A DNA stretch of 64,000 nucleotides, taken from Pseudomonas sp. PB101. Its GTDB lineage: Bacteria; Pseudomonadota; Gammaproteobacteria; Pseudomonadales; Pseudomonadaceae. The stretch covers positions 62,001 to 126,000 of the forward strand of contig NZ_RWIR01000045.1 of NCBI RefSeq assembly GCF_009764265.1, in the 5' to 3' direction. A program made the position numbers and the translations under genes. Below the pieces are notes generated by a model. That model was not told where the DNA came from and did not search any database. It was given only the letters and a program-made list of their open reading frames with translations. Shown piece by piece: positions 8,552-16,826 of this stretch; position 1 is the stretch's first letter, and each line of letters starts with the position of its first letter.

Positions 8552-9171
8552 TGCGTGAGCTGACCGAGCAGGAAACTTTCTGGCAGGGCGAATTCGGCAA
8601 CCAGTACGTCGAGCGCAATCTCGGGCAGTCGCTGGTGGCCGCCAACCTGGCGTTGTTTGCCAAGGCGCTGACACGGGTCGGGCACATCGACAGCCTGGTG
8701 GAACTGGGCACCAATGCCGGCAACAATCTGCAGGCGCTGCATCAGCTGTTGCCGCGCTGCGAATTGTTCGGCGTGGAGATCAATGCCAGTGCCTGTGCCG
8801 CTGTCCGGGCGTTGGGCATTGGCCACATCTGGCAAGGCTCGCTGTTCGATTTCCCTCGCGAGCGCACCTTCGACCTGACCCTGAGCAAGGGCGTGCTGAT
8901 TCACCTGGCGCCGGAGCTGCTGCCGGCCGCCTATGCGCAACTCTATGAACTGAGCCAGCGCTACATTCTGATCGCCGAGTACTACAACCCGGCACCGGTC
9001 GAGGTCTCGTATCGCGGCAACAGCGGCAAGTTGTTCAAGCGCGATTTTGCCGGTGAAATGCTCGATCGCTATGACGACCTGCAACTGGTCGACTACGGTT
9101 TTGCCTACCACCGCGATCCACAATTCCCGGTGGACGACATCACCTGGTTTGTCCTGGAAAAACGCCGTTGA
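8551..9171 (+). CDS. Pseudaminic acid biosynthesis-associated methylase
   Basis: A class I SAM-dependent methyltransferase of about 206 residues. The SAM loop reads VELGTNAGNNLQAL, then FGVEINASAC and a catalytic-region SKGVLIHLAPE, matching the family often found inside pse operons (TIGR03587). ATG 8551 abuts the pseC stop; a GTG at 8548 would add one residue. Its position between pseC and pseF suggests methylation of pseudaminic acid or its derivative, but the methylated atom is unknown. The last bases overlap the TTG start of pseF. Confidence 0.82.
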   Translation: MRELTEQETFWQGEFGNQYVERNLGQSLVAANLALFAKALTRVGHIDSLVELGTNAGNNLQALHQLLPRCELFGVEINASACAAVRALGIGHIWQGSLFDFPRERTFDLTLSKGVLIHLAPELLPAAYAQLYELSQRYILIAEYYNPAPVEVSYRGNSGKLFKRDFAGEMLDRYDDLQLVDYGFAYHRDPQFPVDDITWFVLEKRR

Positions 9172-9875
9172 ACAACGTCGCCATCATCCCGGCCCGCGGT
9201 GGCAGCAAACGCATACCGCGCAAGAACCTCAAGCCGTTCGCCGGTGTGCCGATGATTGCCCGCTCGATTCGGGTGGCGCAGGAGTCCGGGTTGTTTTCCC
9301 GGGTGGTGGTCAGCACCGACGACGAGGAAATCGCCGGGCTGGCGCGCGACTGTGGCGCCCAGGTGCCCTTCATGCGCCCGGCGGCACTGGCCGACGATTT
9401 CACGGGCACCGCCGCGGTGATTGCCCATGCGTTGCAGGTATTGAGCGAACAGGGTGACGAGTTCGATCACGCCTGTTGCATCTACGCGACTGCGCCGTTG
9501 TTGCAGGCGCGATTTCTCGACCAGGGGCTGAACCTGCTCAAGCAGCATCCCCACAAGGCGTTCGCCTTTTCGGTGTGCGACTTCGGTTTTCCGGTTCAGC
9601 GGGCCCTGACCCTTGATGATCACGGCGCACTGACGGCGCTCTACCCGCAGTTCCGCGATACCCGGTCCCAGGACCTGTCAGTCGCCTATCAGGATGCCGG
9701 GCAGTTCTACTGGGGCCGCAGCGATGCGTGGCGGCGTGGCGAGGTGCTGTATTCGCCGTCCAGCCTGCCGGTCATCCTGCCGCGGCATCTGGTGCAGGAC
9801 ATCGACACGCCGCAGGACTGGAAGCGCGCAGAGTACCTGTATGCCGCGCTCAAGGCCGGGGGTGAGCTGCAATGA
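9168..9875 (+). CDS. pseF: PseF, pseudaminic acid cytidylyltransferase
   Basis: A 235-residue CMP-sugar synthetase that activates pseudaminic acid with CTP for transfer. The nucleotide-binding IIPARGGSKRIPRKN at the N-terminus, the VVVSTDDEEIA strand and the metal-binding QDIDTPQDW near the C-terminus are typical of PseF/NeuA proteins. Translation most likely starts at TTG 9168, overlapping the stop of the methylase (TTGA), since this gives the full N-terminal motif directly after MNNVA. The stop overlaps the pseG-pseH start by four bases. Confidence 0.92.
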   Translation: MNNVAIIPARGGSKRIPRKNLKPFAGVPMIARSIRVAQESGLFSRVVVSTDDEEIAGLARDCGAQVPFMRPAALADDFTGTAAVIAHALQVLSEQGDEFDHACCIYATAPLLQARFLDQGLNLLKQHPHKAFAFSVCDFGFPVQRALTLDDHGALTALYPQFRDTRSQDLSVAYQDAGQFYWGRSDAWRRGEVLYSPSSLPVILPRHLVQDIDTPQDWKRAEYLYAALKAGGELQ

Positions 9876-11377
9876 GGGTGCTGATTCGCTCTGACGCTTC
9901 GCCGACCATCGGCAGCGGCCACATCGCGCGCTGCCTGTGCCTGGCCCGCGTGTTGCGCAGGCAGGGCAGTCACGTGGCTTTCGCCTGTCGCCTGCTGCCG
10001 GGGCATCGGCTGCAAGCATTGCGCGCCGAAGGTTTCGAAACCTTTGAACTGCCCGAGCGCTACAACGACGAAGACCCCCGGCAGGCCATCGAATCCATGC
10101 TGCCATGGCAGGCGGACATCGCCGCGCTGGAGCCGTTGCTGGACCCGCAGCCGGCGTTTGACTGGATCATTGTCGACCACTACGGCCTCGATCATCACTG
10201 GCAGACGGCCGCCCGGCGCTTTGCGCCACGGATCGCCGTGGTGGACGACCTCGCCACGCGCACCTACAGCGCCGATTTGCTGCTCAACCAGAATCTCTCG
10301 GGTACGCCAGAGGCTTATACATCGCTGCTGGCGCCGGGCTGCCGGACGTTGTTCGGTCCGCGGTTCGCCATGTTGCGCGACGAATTCTGTTGCCCGGCCA
10401 TTGAAATCAAGCCCCGGGCCCAGCGTGTGCTGGTGAATTTCGGCGGTTTCGACGCGGCCATGCAGACTCATCACGCCATGCTGGCGATGGCCGACTTCAC
10501 CGACCTGGAAGTCGATTTTGTCGCCGGTGCCGGCAACCCCGCCTGGGCGCAGATGCAGGCGTTGGCGGCCAGTCGTCCCCATTGGCGCCTGCACAGTTTT
10601 GTCAGCGACTTCTATCGATTGATGACCGAAGCCGACCTGTTTGTCGGCGCCGGCGGCGGTACCAGTTGGGAGCGCGCAGCCATGGGGCTGCCGACGATTT
10701 GCATTGCCGTGTCGAACAACCAGCAGGCCAACGGCGAGGTCATGGCGACCTCGGGCGCCCATGTGTTCATGGGGGCCCGCGAGCACGTCAGTGTCGAGCA
10801 ACTGCGCCAGGCCATCGGCTTTGTCGCGGGTAACCAGGGTTTGCGCCAGTGTCTGGCCCGGCAGTCGCGCCAGCTTGTCGATGGCCGGGGTGCGCTGCGG
10901 GTGGCGGCTGCGCTGGCCGGTGCGGTGCTGAAGTTGCGTGCGGCGACCCCGGGCGATGCGCAGCTGTTGTTCGAGGGGCGCAATGCCCAGGCCGTGCGGC
11001 GCTGGTCGCTGGAGACCGGCGTGATCGAATGGCCCGCGCACCAGAACTGGCTGACCGCGAGCCTGAGCAATCCAAGGCGGCTGCTGTTGATCGCCGAGGC
11101 CGATGACGGTCCTGTCGGTGTGTTGCGTTATGACCTGCGCGGCTTTACCGCCGAGGTGTCGATTTATCTCTTCGAAGGCCGGTTCGGCCTGGGCTGGGGC
11201 AGGGCGCTGCTGGCCCGTGGAGAAGCCTTTGTGAAGGCCCGTTGGCCGCAACTGGAATCGCTCACCGCCCAGGTAATGCCGGCTAACCGGCCATCGCTGA
11301 AAGTCTTTGGTGAAGCCGGTTTTACCCAGAGTGACTGCGCGTTCACGCGCGTATTGAAGGATCCCGCAGATGAATAG
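9872..11377 (+). CDS. pseG: PseG-PseH fusion: UDP-sugar hydrolase plus N-acetyltransferase
   Basis: The first ~340 residues are a PseG hydrolase: the N-terminal GSGHIARC motif contains the catalytic histidine (H17), and GAGGGTSWERAAMGLP is the GT-B-like nucleotide-binding region. PseG removes UDP from UDP-2,4-diacetamido-2,4,6-trideoxy-L-altrose. Residues about 353-496 form a GNAT acetyltransferase domain (LRAATPGDAQLL ... GLGWGRALLARGE as the acetyl-CoA loop), equivalent to PseH, which acetylates the preceding intermediate. No separate pseH exists in the operon, so the fusion supplies two consecutive steps in one polypeptide, encoded in reverse of reaction order. It overlaps pseI by eight bases. 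Confidence 0.88.
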   Translation: MRVLIRSDASPTIGSGHIARCLCLARVLRRQGSHVAFACRLLPGHRLQALRAEGFETFELPERYNDEDPRQAIESMLPWQADIAALEPLLDPQPAFDWIIVDHYGLDHHWQTAARRFAPRIAVVDDLATRTYSADLLLNQNLSGTPEAYTSLLAPGCRTLFGPRFAMLRDEFCCPAIEIKPRAQRVLVNFGGFDAAMQTHHAMLAMADFTDLEVDFVAGAGNPAWAQMQALAASRPHWRLHSFVSDFYRLMTEADLFVGAGGGTSWERAAMGLPTICIAVSNNQQANGEVMATSGAHVFMGAREHVSVEQLRQAIGFVAGNQGLRQCLARQSRQLVDGRGALRVAAALAGAVLKLRAATPGDAQLLFEGRNAQAVRRWSLETGVIEWPAHQNWLTASLSNPRRLLLIAEADDGPVGVLRYDLRGFTAEVSIYLFEGRFGLGWGRALLARGEAFVKARWPQLESLTAQVMPANRPSLKVFGEAGFTQSDCAFTRVLKDPADE

Positions 11378-12422
11378 CTTCAAGATTGGCGAGCGCCTGA
11401 TCGGTGCCGATGCGCCGCCATTCATCATTGCCGAGATGAGCGGCAACCATAACCAGTCCCTGGAGGTGGCACTGCAAATCGTCGAGGCCGCCGCCAGGTC
11501 CGGTGCGCATGCGTTGAAGCTGCAGACCTACACGGCCGACACCATGACCCTGGACCTGGCCGAGGGCGAGTTTTTCATCAAGGATCCGAACAGCCTGTGG
11601 GCCGGTACTTCGTTGTACGCGTTGTACGAAAAGGCCCACACACCCTGGGAATGGCATGCGCCGATCTTCGCTCGCGCCAGGGAGCTGGGCTTGCTGGCGT
11701 TCTCCACGCCCTTCGATGAGAGCGCCGTGGACTTCCTCGAAAGCCTCGACGTGCCGGCCTACAAGATCGCCAGTTTCGAAAACACCGACCTGCCGCTGAT
11801 ACGCCGGGTGGCCGCGACGGGCAAGCCGCTGATCATTTCCACCGGCATGGCCAGCATCGCCGAAATCGATGAAACCGTGCGCGCCGCCCGCGAGGCCGGC
11901 TGCAAGGACCTGGTGCTGCTCAAATGCACCAGCACTTATCCGGCGTCACCGGCGAACAGCAACCTGCGCACGATCCCTCATTTACGCGAGTTGTTCGATT
12001 GCCAGGTGGGGCTGTCCGATCACTCCATGGGCGTTGGTGTGTCCGTGGCGGCGGTGGCGCTGGGCGCAACGGTGGTGGAAAAGCATTTCACCCTCGACCG
12101 TGCGGCCGGAGGCGTCGATGCCGCTTTCTCGCTGGAACCCGCTGAGCTGGCCAGCCTGGTGATCGAGACCGAGCGCGCCTGGCAAGCCATGGGCCAGGTG
12201 CATTACGGCGTCACCGAGGCCGAACGGCCATCCCTGGTGTACCGTCGATCGTTGTATGTCACCCGGGACATGGCGGCCGGCGAGCCCTTCGACGTGACCA
12301 ACACCAGAGCCATCCGTCCGGGGCTCGGGCTGGCGCCCAAGCATGCCCCAAACCTGCTGGGACGCCGTGCCAGGCAGGCCATCAAGCGTGGCACAGCGCT
12401 GGACTGGTCGTTGGTCGAGTGA
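11370..12422 (+). CDS. pseI: PseI, pseudaminic acid synthase
   Basis: A 350-residue NeuB-family enzyme condensing phosphoenolpyruvate with 2,4-diacetamido-2,4,6-trideoxy-L-altrose to give pseudaminic acid. The barrel domain (residues 1 to about 270) shows PFIIAEMSGNHNQSLE, ALKLQTYTADTMT, ISTGMASIAEI and VGLSDHSMGVGVS, which are PseI-type motifs; the C-terminal ~60 residues (YVTRDMAAGEPFDVTNTRAIRPGLGL) form the SAF/antifreeze-like domain that caps the active site. It is the last gene of the pse operon. The 226-base gap that follows holds a short hairpin at 12512-12532 but no T-tract. Confidence 0.93.
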   Translation: MNSFKIGERLIGADAPPFIIAEMSGNHNQSLEVALQIVEAAARSGAHALKLQTYTADTMTLDLAEGEFFIKDPNSLWAGTSLYALYEKAHTPWEWHAPIFARARELGLLAFSTPFDESAVDFLESLDVPAYKIASFENTDLPLIRRVAATGKPLIISTGMASIAEIDETVRAAREAGCKDLVLLKCTSTYPASPANSNLRTIPHLRELFDCQVGLSDHSMGVGVSVAAVALGATVVEKHFTLDRAAGGVDAAFSLEPAELASLVIETERAWQAMGQVHYGVTEAERPSLVYRRSLYVTRDMAAGEPFDVTNTRAIRPGLGLAPKHAPNLLGRRARQAIKRGTALDWSLVE

Positions 12423-12648
12423 CCCATTGTCGGGCTGATTCGGCAAAATAGCGTGACCTGCGAGTCATAACGCGCATCTTCACTGTATTGTATTGGCCGG
12501 GAAGATGGCGCCTGACCCTTTATCGGGTTCAGTGATAGCCCTTTGCGCTTTCCGGTCGTCGCCCTGACGCGACGCAAATCCAGGTTTGTCGGCGCCCCTC
12601 GATTCCTGCGAGTGGTGGTATTGGGCTGTTTATTATTGGGAAGCCGTA

Positions 12649-13575
12649 ATGATTGGCATAAAAAGCATTGCGAGCTACGTTCCTGTAGCCGGCGTGGACA
12701 ATTACGCACAAGGTGCAAAATTCGAGAAGGATGAAGAATTCATCCTGGGCAAGATCGGTTCGGCTTTCCTGCCGCGCAAGGGCGTTGATCAGGAAACTTC
12801 CGATCTGTGCGTAGAGGCGGCCAATGCGCTGTTTGCCAGTAACCCTGGTCTGAAACGTGAATCCATCGATGCGTTGATCGTCGTCACCCAGAACGGTGAC
12901 GAAGAAGGCCTGCCGCACACCGCGGCCATCGTGCAGGACAAGCTCGGCCTGTCGACCAACGTCGCTGCGTTCGATATCTCACTGGGCTGTTCCGGTTACG
13001 TCTACGGCATCTATGCGATCAAGGGCTTCATGGAAGCCGCCGGCCTGAAGAACGGCCTGCTGATCACTGCCGACCCGTATTCGAAGATCGTCGACCCGGA
13101 AGATCGCAACACCACCATGTTGTTCGGCGATGCCGCCACCGCGACCTGGATGGGTGAAGACCCGACCTGGGCACTGGGCAAGGCCAAGTTCGGCACCGAC
13201 GGTTCCGGCGCTCCGCACTTGAAAGTCACCGACGGCGTGTTTTTCATGAACGGCCGCCAGGTATTCAACTTTGCACTGCTCAAGGTGCCGGCGCATTTGC
13301 ATGAGTTGCTCGGCGAATCGCAACTGAGCGCAGACGACATCGATGCGTTCTGCATTCACCAGGGCAGCGCGGCGATTGTCGATGCGGTCGCACGGCGCTT
13401 CGAGGAATGCCCGCAGAAGTTCATCAAGGACATGGTCGAGACCGGTAACACGGTGTCGTCGAGCATTCCATTGCTGCTGGAAAAGCATATTCTCGATTCC
13501 GAATGGAAGCGTGTTGCGCTCAGCGGTTTCGGAGTGGGGCTGTCATGGGGTTCGGCGATCATCTATCGTCCTTGA
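12649..13575 (+). CDS. FabH-like 3-oxoacyl-ACP synthase III
   Basis: A 308-residue thiolase-fold condensing enzyme with the complete KAS III triad: C114 in DISLGCSGYVYG, H237 in CIHQGSAAI and N267 in ETGNTVSSSIP. The start at 12649 is chosen because the protein then begins at the conserved MIGIKSIASYVP; further upstream codons are AT-poor and unlike the family. In several pseudomonads a FabH-like gene lies among flagellin glycosylation genes beside fliC and is thought to supply an acyl group for the glycan rather than to serve housekeeping fatty acid synthesis. That role is inferred from position. A clear terminator follows, so it is likely transcribed separately from the Maf-like gene. Confidence 0.82.
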   Translation: MIGIKSIASYVPVAGVDNYAQGAKFEKDEEFILGKIGSAFLPRKGVDQETSDLCVEAANALFASNPGLKRESIDALIVVTQNGDEEGLPHTAAIVQDKLGLSTNVAAFDISLGCSGYVYGIYAIKGFMEAAGLKNGLLITADPYSKIVDPEDRNTTMLFGDAATATWMGEDPTWALGKAKFGTDGSGAPHLKVTDGVFFMNGRQVFNFALLKVPAHLHELLGESQLSADDIDAFCIHQGSAAIVDAVARRFEECPQKFIKDMVETGNTVSSSIPLLLEKHILDSEWKRVALSGFGVGLSWGSAIIYRP

Positions 13576-13605
13576 GTGAAAGTCTTTTAATAAAAAGACC
13601 GGTAC

Positions 13606-13643
13606 AAAAAAGCGCCCAAGGGTTAACCTTGAGCGCTTTTTTG
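13606..13643 (+). terminator. Rho-independent terminator after the FabH-like gene
   Basis: An inverted repeat (AAGCGC/C/CAAGG, loop GTTAA, CCTTG/AGCGCTT) is flanked by an A-run on the left and a T-run on the right, so it could end transcription in both directions. A second small inverted repeat (GTCTTTT/AAAAGAC) lies just upstream at 13582-13599. Confidence 0.85.
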
Positions 13644-13665
13644 CTTGTAAGGAATGCGAGGTAGC

Positions 13666-14958
13666 ATGAGCGAATTTTTTGCAGACAATGCTCAGGTTAT
13701 CCAGCGGCGCTGGCCGTCGCTGTATGCGCGACTGATAACGGAAGATCGTCTGGGTATCGAGGTCAACCTGATCGAAGGTCGGGACTCGACGTTGAGCGTG
13801 GGCGGCATCCAGCTCACCAGCCGTCATGATCGCCTGCACGAGGCGCACCTGCAGGCCGCCAGCCTCCCGCTCGATAAACCACAGCTGCACGTCTACGGCA
13901 CCGGTTTCGGCGATTTGCCTTCGGTTCTGCTCGAGCGCGCGGGGCTTGAAAAGCTCTACGTCCATATTCTCAACGGCGCACTGTTCGCGCTGGTGTTGCA
14001 ACTGATCGACCAGCGCCAATGGCTGGGCGATCCGCGCGTGCAACTGCTGTATGCCGGCGATATGTCGGACATCTGCACGCCGTTTTTTGCGTTGCCGGCC
14101 GAAATGCTGCTGGCCGATGACTTCAGTGCGAAGATTCGTGATCGCCTGGTCAGCGAAGTGCACCTGAGTTTCAACAATCGTGATTTCGACCCGCAGTCGC
14201 CGGTCATTGTGCAGCGCTTGCACGATACCCTCGACGTGCTGCTGGCCGATGCTGATGTGGCGCAGCTGTTTGGCACCTGTCCCGAACGTGAGATCTATGT
14301 GATCGGGACAGGGCCAAGCCTTGAAGGGAATTTCGAGCGCCTGGCCGCCGTGCGCAATCAAGCGTCGCGACCGCTGTTCATCAGTGTCGACACCGCCTAC
14401 AGACCCCTTCGCGAGCACGGGATAAAACCTGACCTGGTCGTGAGCATCGACCAGCGCATCAGTGCCCTGCACTTGCCGGGCGAGGGCTCCGAAGGCATTC
14501 CGCTGGTGTACTTGCCGTTGAGCGATCCAGCCATGCTCAAGGCCTGGAAAGGCAAGCGTTACGGCGGTTACTCCGCCAGCCCGGTCTACGCCGCGTTGCG
14601 TGAGCAACACCCGCGCGGACAACTCTACGTCAGCGGCAGCGTGATCCATCCTGCGGTCGATCTGGCAGTGAAGATGGGCGCGCAACGCATCACGCTATTC
14701 GGTGCCGATTTCTCCTTTCCCATGAACAGGACCCATACCGGCTGGAGCGATGGTGACCTGGGGCCGCCAGTGAACCAGGCCAGGCACTGGGTGCACGATG
14801 GTCATGGGCAGAAGGTCAAGACGCAGCTCAATTTCCGCAGCTACCTGTGCGAGCTCGAGCGTTACATTGCCAGGCATCCCGAGGTGCTTTTTTTCAATAG
14901 CAGCCGGGCAGGGGCAATGATTGCCGGTACGCAATTCAACCAGGATTTCGTGCAATGA
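13666..14958 (+). CDS. Maf/MptE-like (DUF115) motility accessory glycosyltransferase candidate
   Basis: A 430-residue protein containing the DUF115/MptE-like fold: YVIGTGPSLEGN (211-222), FISVDTAYRPL (D242) and DLVVSIDQR (D262), followed by ITLFGADFSFP. Maf proteins with this domain transfer pseudaminic or legionaminic acid to flagellin in Campylobacter, Helicobacter and Aeromonas. Here the gene lies between a pseudaminic acid operon and fliC, supporting that role. It is shorter than the usual Maf (about 600 residues or more). ATG 13666 is preferred for its GAGG seven bases upstream; an in-frame ATG at 13654 would add four residues. Confidence 0.78.
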   Translation: MSEFFADNAQVIQRRWPSLYARLITEDRLGIEVNLIEGRDSTLSVGGIQLTSRHDRLHEAHLQAASLPLDKPQLHVYGTGFGDLPSVLLERAGLEKLYVHILNGALFALVLQLIDQRQWLGDPRVQLLYAGDMSDICTPFFALPAEMLLADDFSAKIRDRLVSEVHLSFNNRDFDPQSPVIVQRLHDTLDVLLADADVAQLFGTCPEREIYVIGTGPSLEGNFERLAAVRNQASRPLFISVDTAYRPLREHGIKPDLVVSIDQRISALHLPGEGSEGIPLVYLPLSDPAMLKAWKGKRYGGYSASPVYAALREQHPRGQLYVSGSVIHPAVDLAVKMGAQRITLFGADFSFPMNRTHTGWSDGDLGPPVNQARHWVHDGHGQKVKTQLNFRSYLCELERYIARHPEVLFFNSSRAGAMIAGTQFNQDFVQ

Positions 14959-15221
14959 AGTTTCAAGCGAAGGGCATCGACGGCAGCCGGCAGTGCGCGG
15001 GATTGTTTCGCCTGGGGCGTGATGTCGAAGCGGCGTTGATCATGGTTGATCTGTTCGATGAGACGCAGCGCCTGTTTGCGCGGGCGCCCCAGGATGTCCA
15101 GCAGGCCTGGGCCTTGATGCTCAGGCAAATGCTCGAGTGCCAGGAGCGCCAGGACTGGCTGGGGCTCGCTGACTTCATGGAGTATGAGTTGGTCGATTTG
15201 CTGGAAAGCCTGCCCGCCTGA
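14955..15221 (+). CDS. Small hypothetical protein linked to the Maf-like gene
   Basis: An 88-residue acidic, probably helical protein without recognizable domain, signal peptide or membrane segment. Its start overlaps the stop of the Maf-like gene (ATGA), implying translational coupling and perhaps a shared function. Codon use matches its neighbours (GC-rich third positions), and the protein ends FMEYELVDLLESLPA. It could be a small partner of the transferase or of flagellin, but no function can be assigned. Confidence 0.65.
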   Translation: MKFQAKGIDGSRQCAGLFRLGRDVEAALIMVDLFDETQRLFARAPQDVQQAWALMLRQMLECQERQDWLGLADFMEYELVDLLESLPA

Positions 15222-15358
15222 ATGGGCGGCAACAGCTTTGGCCCGGGCCTTTGTGAGCCGGACAGTTTCATGGCGTCATTTTTTTACGGTTGAGGGGGCG
15301 CTAAGCCCTTGTTTTCTCGGGGGTGGCAGGGTGATGGCAATTTTTTTTTAAAAAGCCC

Positions 15359-15385
15359 TCAAGCAACCTGCCAATCCGACGATAA
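15359..15385 (+). promoter_or_regulatory. Sigma-28 (FliA) promoter of fliC
   Basis: TCAA at 15359-15362 and GACGATAA at 15378-15385 are separated by exactly 15 bases, as in the sigma-28 consensus TAAA-N15-GCCGATAA. It lies 80 bases before the fliC start. An A/T-rich tract (15340-15354) precedes it and could act as an UP-like element. Confidence 0.85.
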
Positions 15386-15465
15386 CTATTACGAAGGTTC
15401 TCTAGGCCATACCCGGCGGTTGCCAGGGCCGGAAGCCGCAGTACCCAACCAACGAGGAATTCGTC

Positions 15466-16317
15466 ATGGCTTTAACCGTAAACACCAACACCACGTCGCT
15501 GGGCGTTCAGAAAAACCTGAACCGTGCTACCGACGCACTTTCGACCTCGATGCAGCGTCTGTCTTCCGGCCTGAAAATCAACAGCGCCAAGGATGACGCC
15601 GCCGGCCTGCAGATCGCAACCCGCATGGCTGCACAGATCCGTGGTGGTACCCAGGCAATCCAGAACGCCAACGACGGTATCTCCGTTGCCCAGACCGCTG
15701 AAGGCGCTCTGCAGGCTTCGACCGACATTCTGCAGCGTATGCGTGAACTGGCTGTTAAAGCACGTAACGGTACCAACAGCACTGCTGACCAGACCGCTAC
15801 CAACTCCGAATTCGCTCAGATGTCTGACGAGATCACTCGTATCTCTGCTTCGACCAACCTGAACGGCAAAAACCTGCTGGACGGTACGGCTGGCACCATG
15901 CAGCTGCAAGTTGGCGCCAACACTGGTTCGGCCAACCGCATCGACCTGGTACTGAGCTCCAAGTTCGACGCCGTTTCCCTGTCCGTAGGCAGCGGTACCG
16001 TTGTTCTGACCGGTGCAACTTCCGCCACCCTGTCGGCCAACATCGACAACGCGATCACCGCGATCGACGCTGCTCTGGCATCGATCAACGCCACCCGCGC
16101 AAACCTGGGTGCTTCGCAGAACCGTCTGACCAGCACCATCTCCAACCTGCAGAACATCGTGGAAAACACCACTGCTGCACAAGGCCGTGTTCAAGACACC
16201 GACTTCGCCCAGGAAACCGCGAACCTGACCAAGCAGCAAACCCTGCAACAGGCTTCTACCTCGGTTCTGGCTCAAGCCAACCAACTGCCTTCCGCTGTAC
16301 TGAAGCTGCTTCAGTAA
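15466..16317 (+). CDS. fliC: Flagellin FliC
   Basis: The 283-residue flagellin has the conserved N-terminal coiled domain (TSLGVQKNLNRATDALSTSM, RLSSGLKINSAKDDAAGLQI) and C-terminal domain (ENTTAAQGRVQDTDFAQET ... LPSAVLKLLQ) that form the D0/D1 filament core. The central part is short, rich in Ser, Thr and Ala, and offers O-glycosylation sites; it has almost no room for large D2/D3 domains. GAGGAA precedes the ATG. Codon use is strongly biased, as expected for a highly expressed gene. It is preceded by a sigma-28 promoter and followed by a terminator, and its glycosylation genes lie immediately upstream. Confidence 0.97.
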   Translation: MALTVNTNTTSLGVQKNLNRATDALSTSMQRLSSGLKINSAKDDAAGLQIATRMAAQIRGGTQAIQNANDGISVAQTAEGALQASTDILQRMRELAVKARNGTNSTADQTATNSEFAQMSDEITRISASTNLNGKNLLDGTAGTMQLQVGANTGSANRIDLVLSSKFDAVSLSVGSGTVVLTGATSATLSANIDNAITAIDAALASINATRANLGASQNRLTSTISNLQNIVENTTAAQGRVQDTDFAQETANLTKQQTLQQASTSVLAQANQLPSAVLKLLQ

Positions 16318-16334
16318 TTTCGGAATGAGTTTGA

Positions 16335-16370
16335 GCGGGGGAGTGTGCTTGCACGCTCTCTCGCTTTTTT
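16335..16370 (+). terminator. Terminator after fliC
   Basis: A hairpin with arms GCG-GGAG-GTGC and GCAC-CTCT-CGC around a TTGC-type loop is followed by six T residues. It would end or attenuate the abundant fliC transcript before flaG. Confidence 0.75.
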
Positions 16371-16389
16371 ACGTTAAGAGGTGATGGGC

Positions 16390-16743
16390 ATGGAGATGAG
16401 CGTAAAGCTTGGCGTGTCTTATCCGGCTCCCCAGCCAGCGAGCACCGTCACGGACAAGGCGCCGGAAAAGCCCAAGGCCGTCAGCGTGGCAGCGGAGGCG
16501 GACAAGAAGCCGGACAAGGATGACACCCATCTGAAGCAGGCGGTGCAGCAGATCGAAAAGTTTGTACAGTCGATCAAGCGCAACCTGGAGTTCTCGATCG
16601 ACGAGCAATCCGGAAAGGTCGTCGTCAAAGTGATTGCAAGCGAAACGGGCGAAGTCGTACGACAGATCCCCTCCGCAGAGGCCCTCAAGCTGGCAGAAAG
16701 CCTGAGCAATGCGAGCCACGTCTTGTTCGACGCCAAAGTCTGA
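16390..16743 (+). CDS. flaG: FlaG, flagellar filament accessory protein
   Basis: A 117-residue FlaG-family protein (Pfam PF03646). The variable, charged N-terminal third (KAPEKPKAVSVAAEADKKPDK) is followed by the conserved domain from about residue 55: FVQSIKRNLEFSIDEQSGKV ... VIASETGEVVRQIPSAEAL. FlaG affects filament length or flagellin assembly in other polar flagellates; its mechanism is poorly known. ATG 16390 is chosen because AAGAGG lies eight bases before it; ATG 16384 is too close to that site and ATG 16396 remains possible. It lies between fliC and fliD, its usual position in Pseudomonas. Confidence 0.88.
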   Translation: MEMSVKLGVSYPAPQPASTVTDKAPEKPKAVSVAAEADKKPDKDDTHLKQAVQQIEKFVQSIKRNLEFSIDEQSGKVVVKVIASETGEVVRQIPSAEALKLAESLSNASHVLFDAKV

Positions 16744-16826
16744 TAGCTGGCATGAATAGTGTTTGTACGTTCTTTGGACGCAGGTAAAGGTCAAAAGAGT
16801 GGCAGCAACCTGAAGGGAGACTAAAA

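Noticed and set aside
16748..16764. Possible sigma-54 promoter before fliD (TGGCATG-N4-GTGTT)
   Set aside because: The invariant -12 GC is GT here, so the match is too weak to call despite the suitable position.
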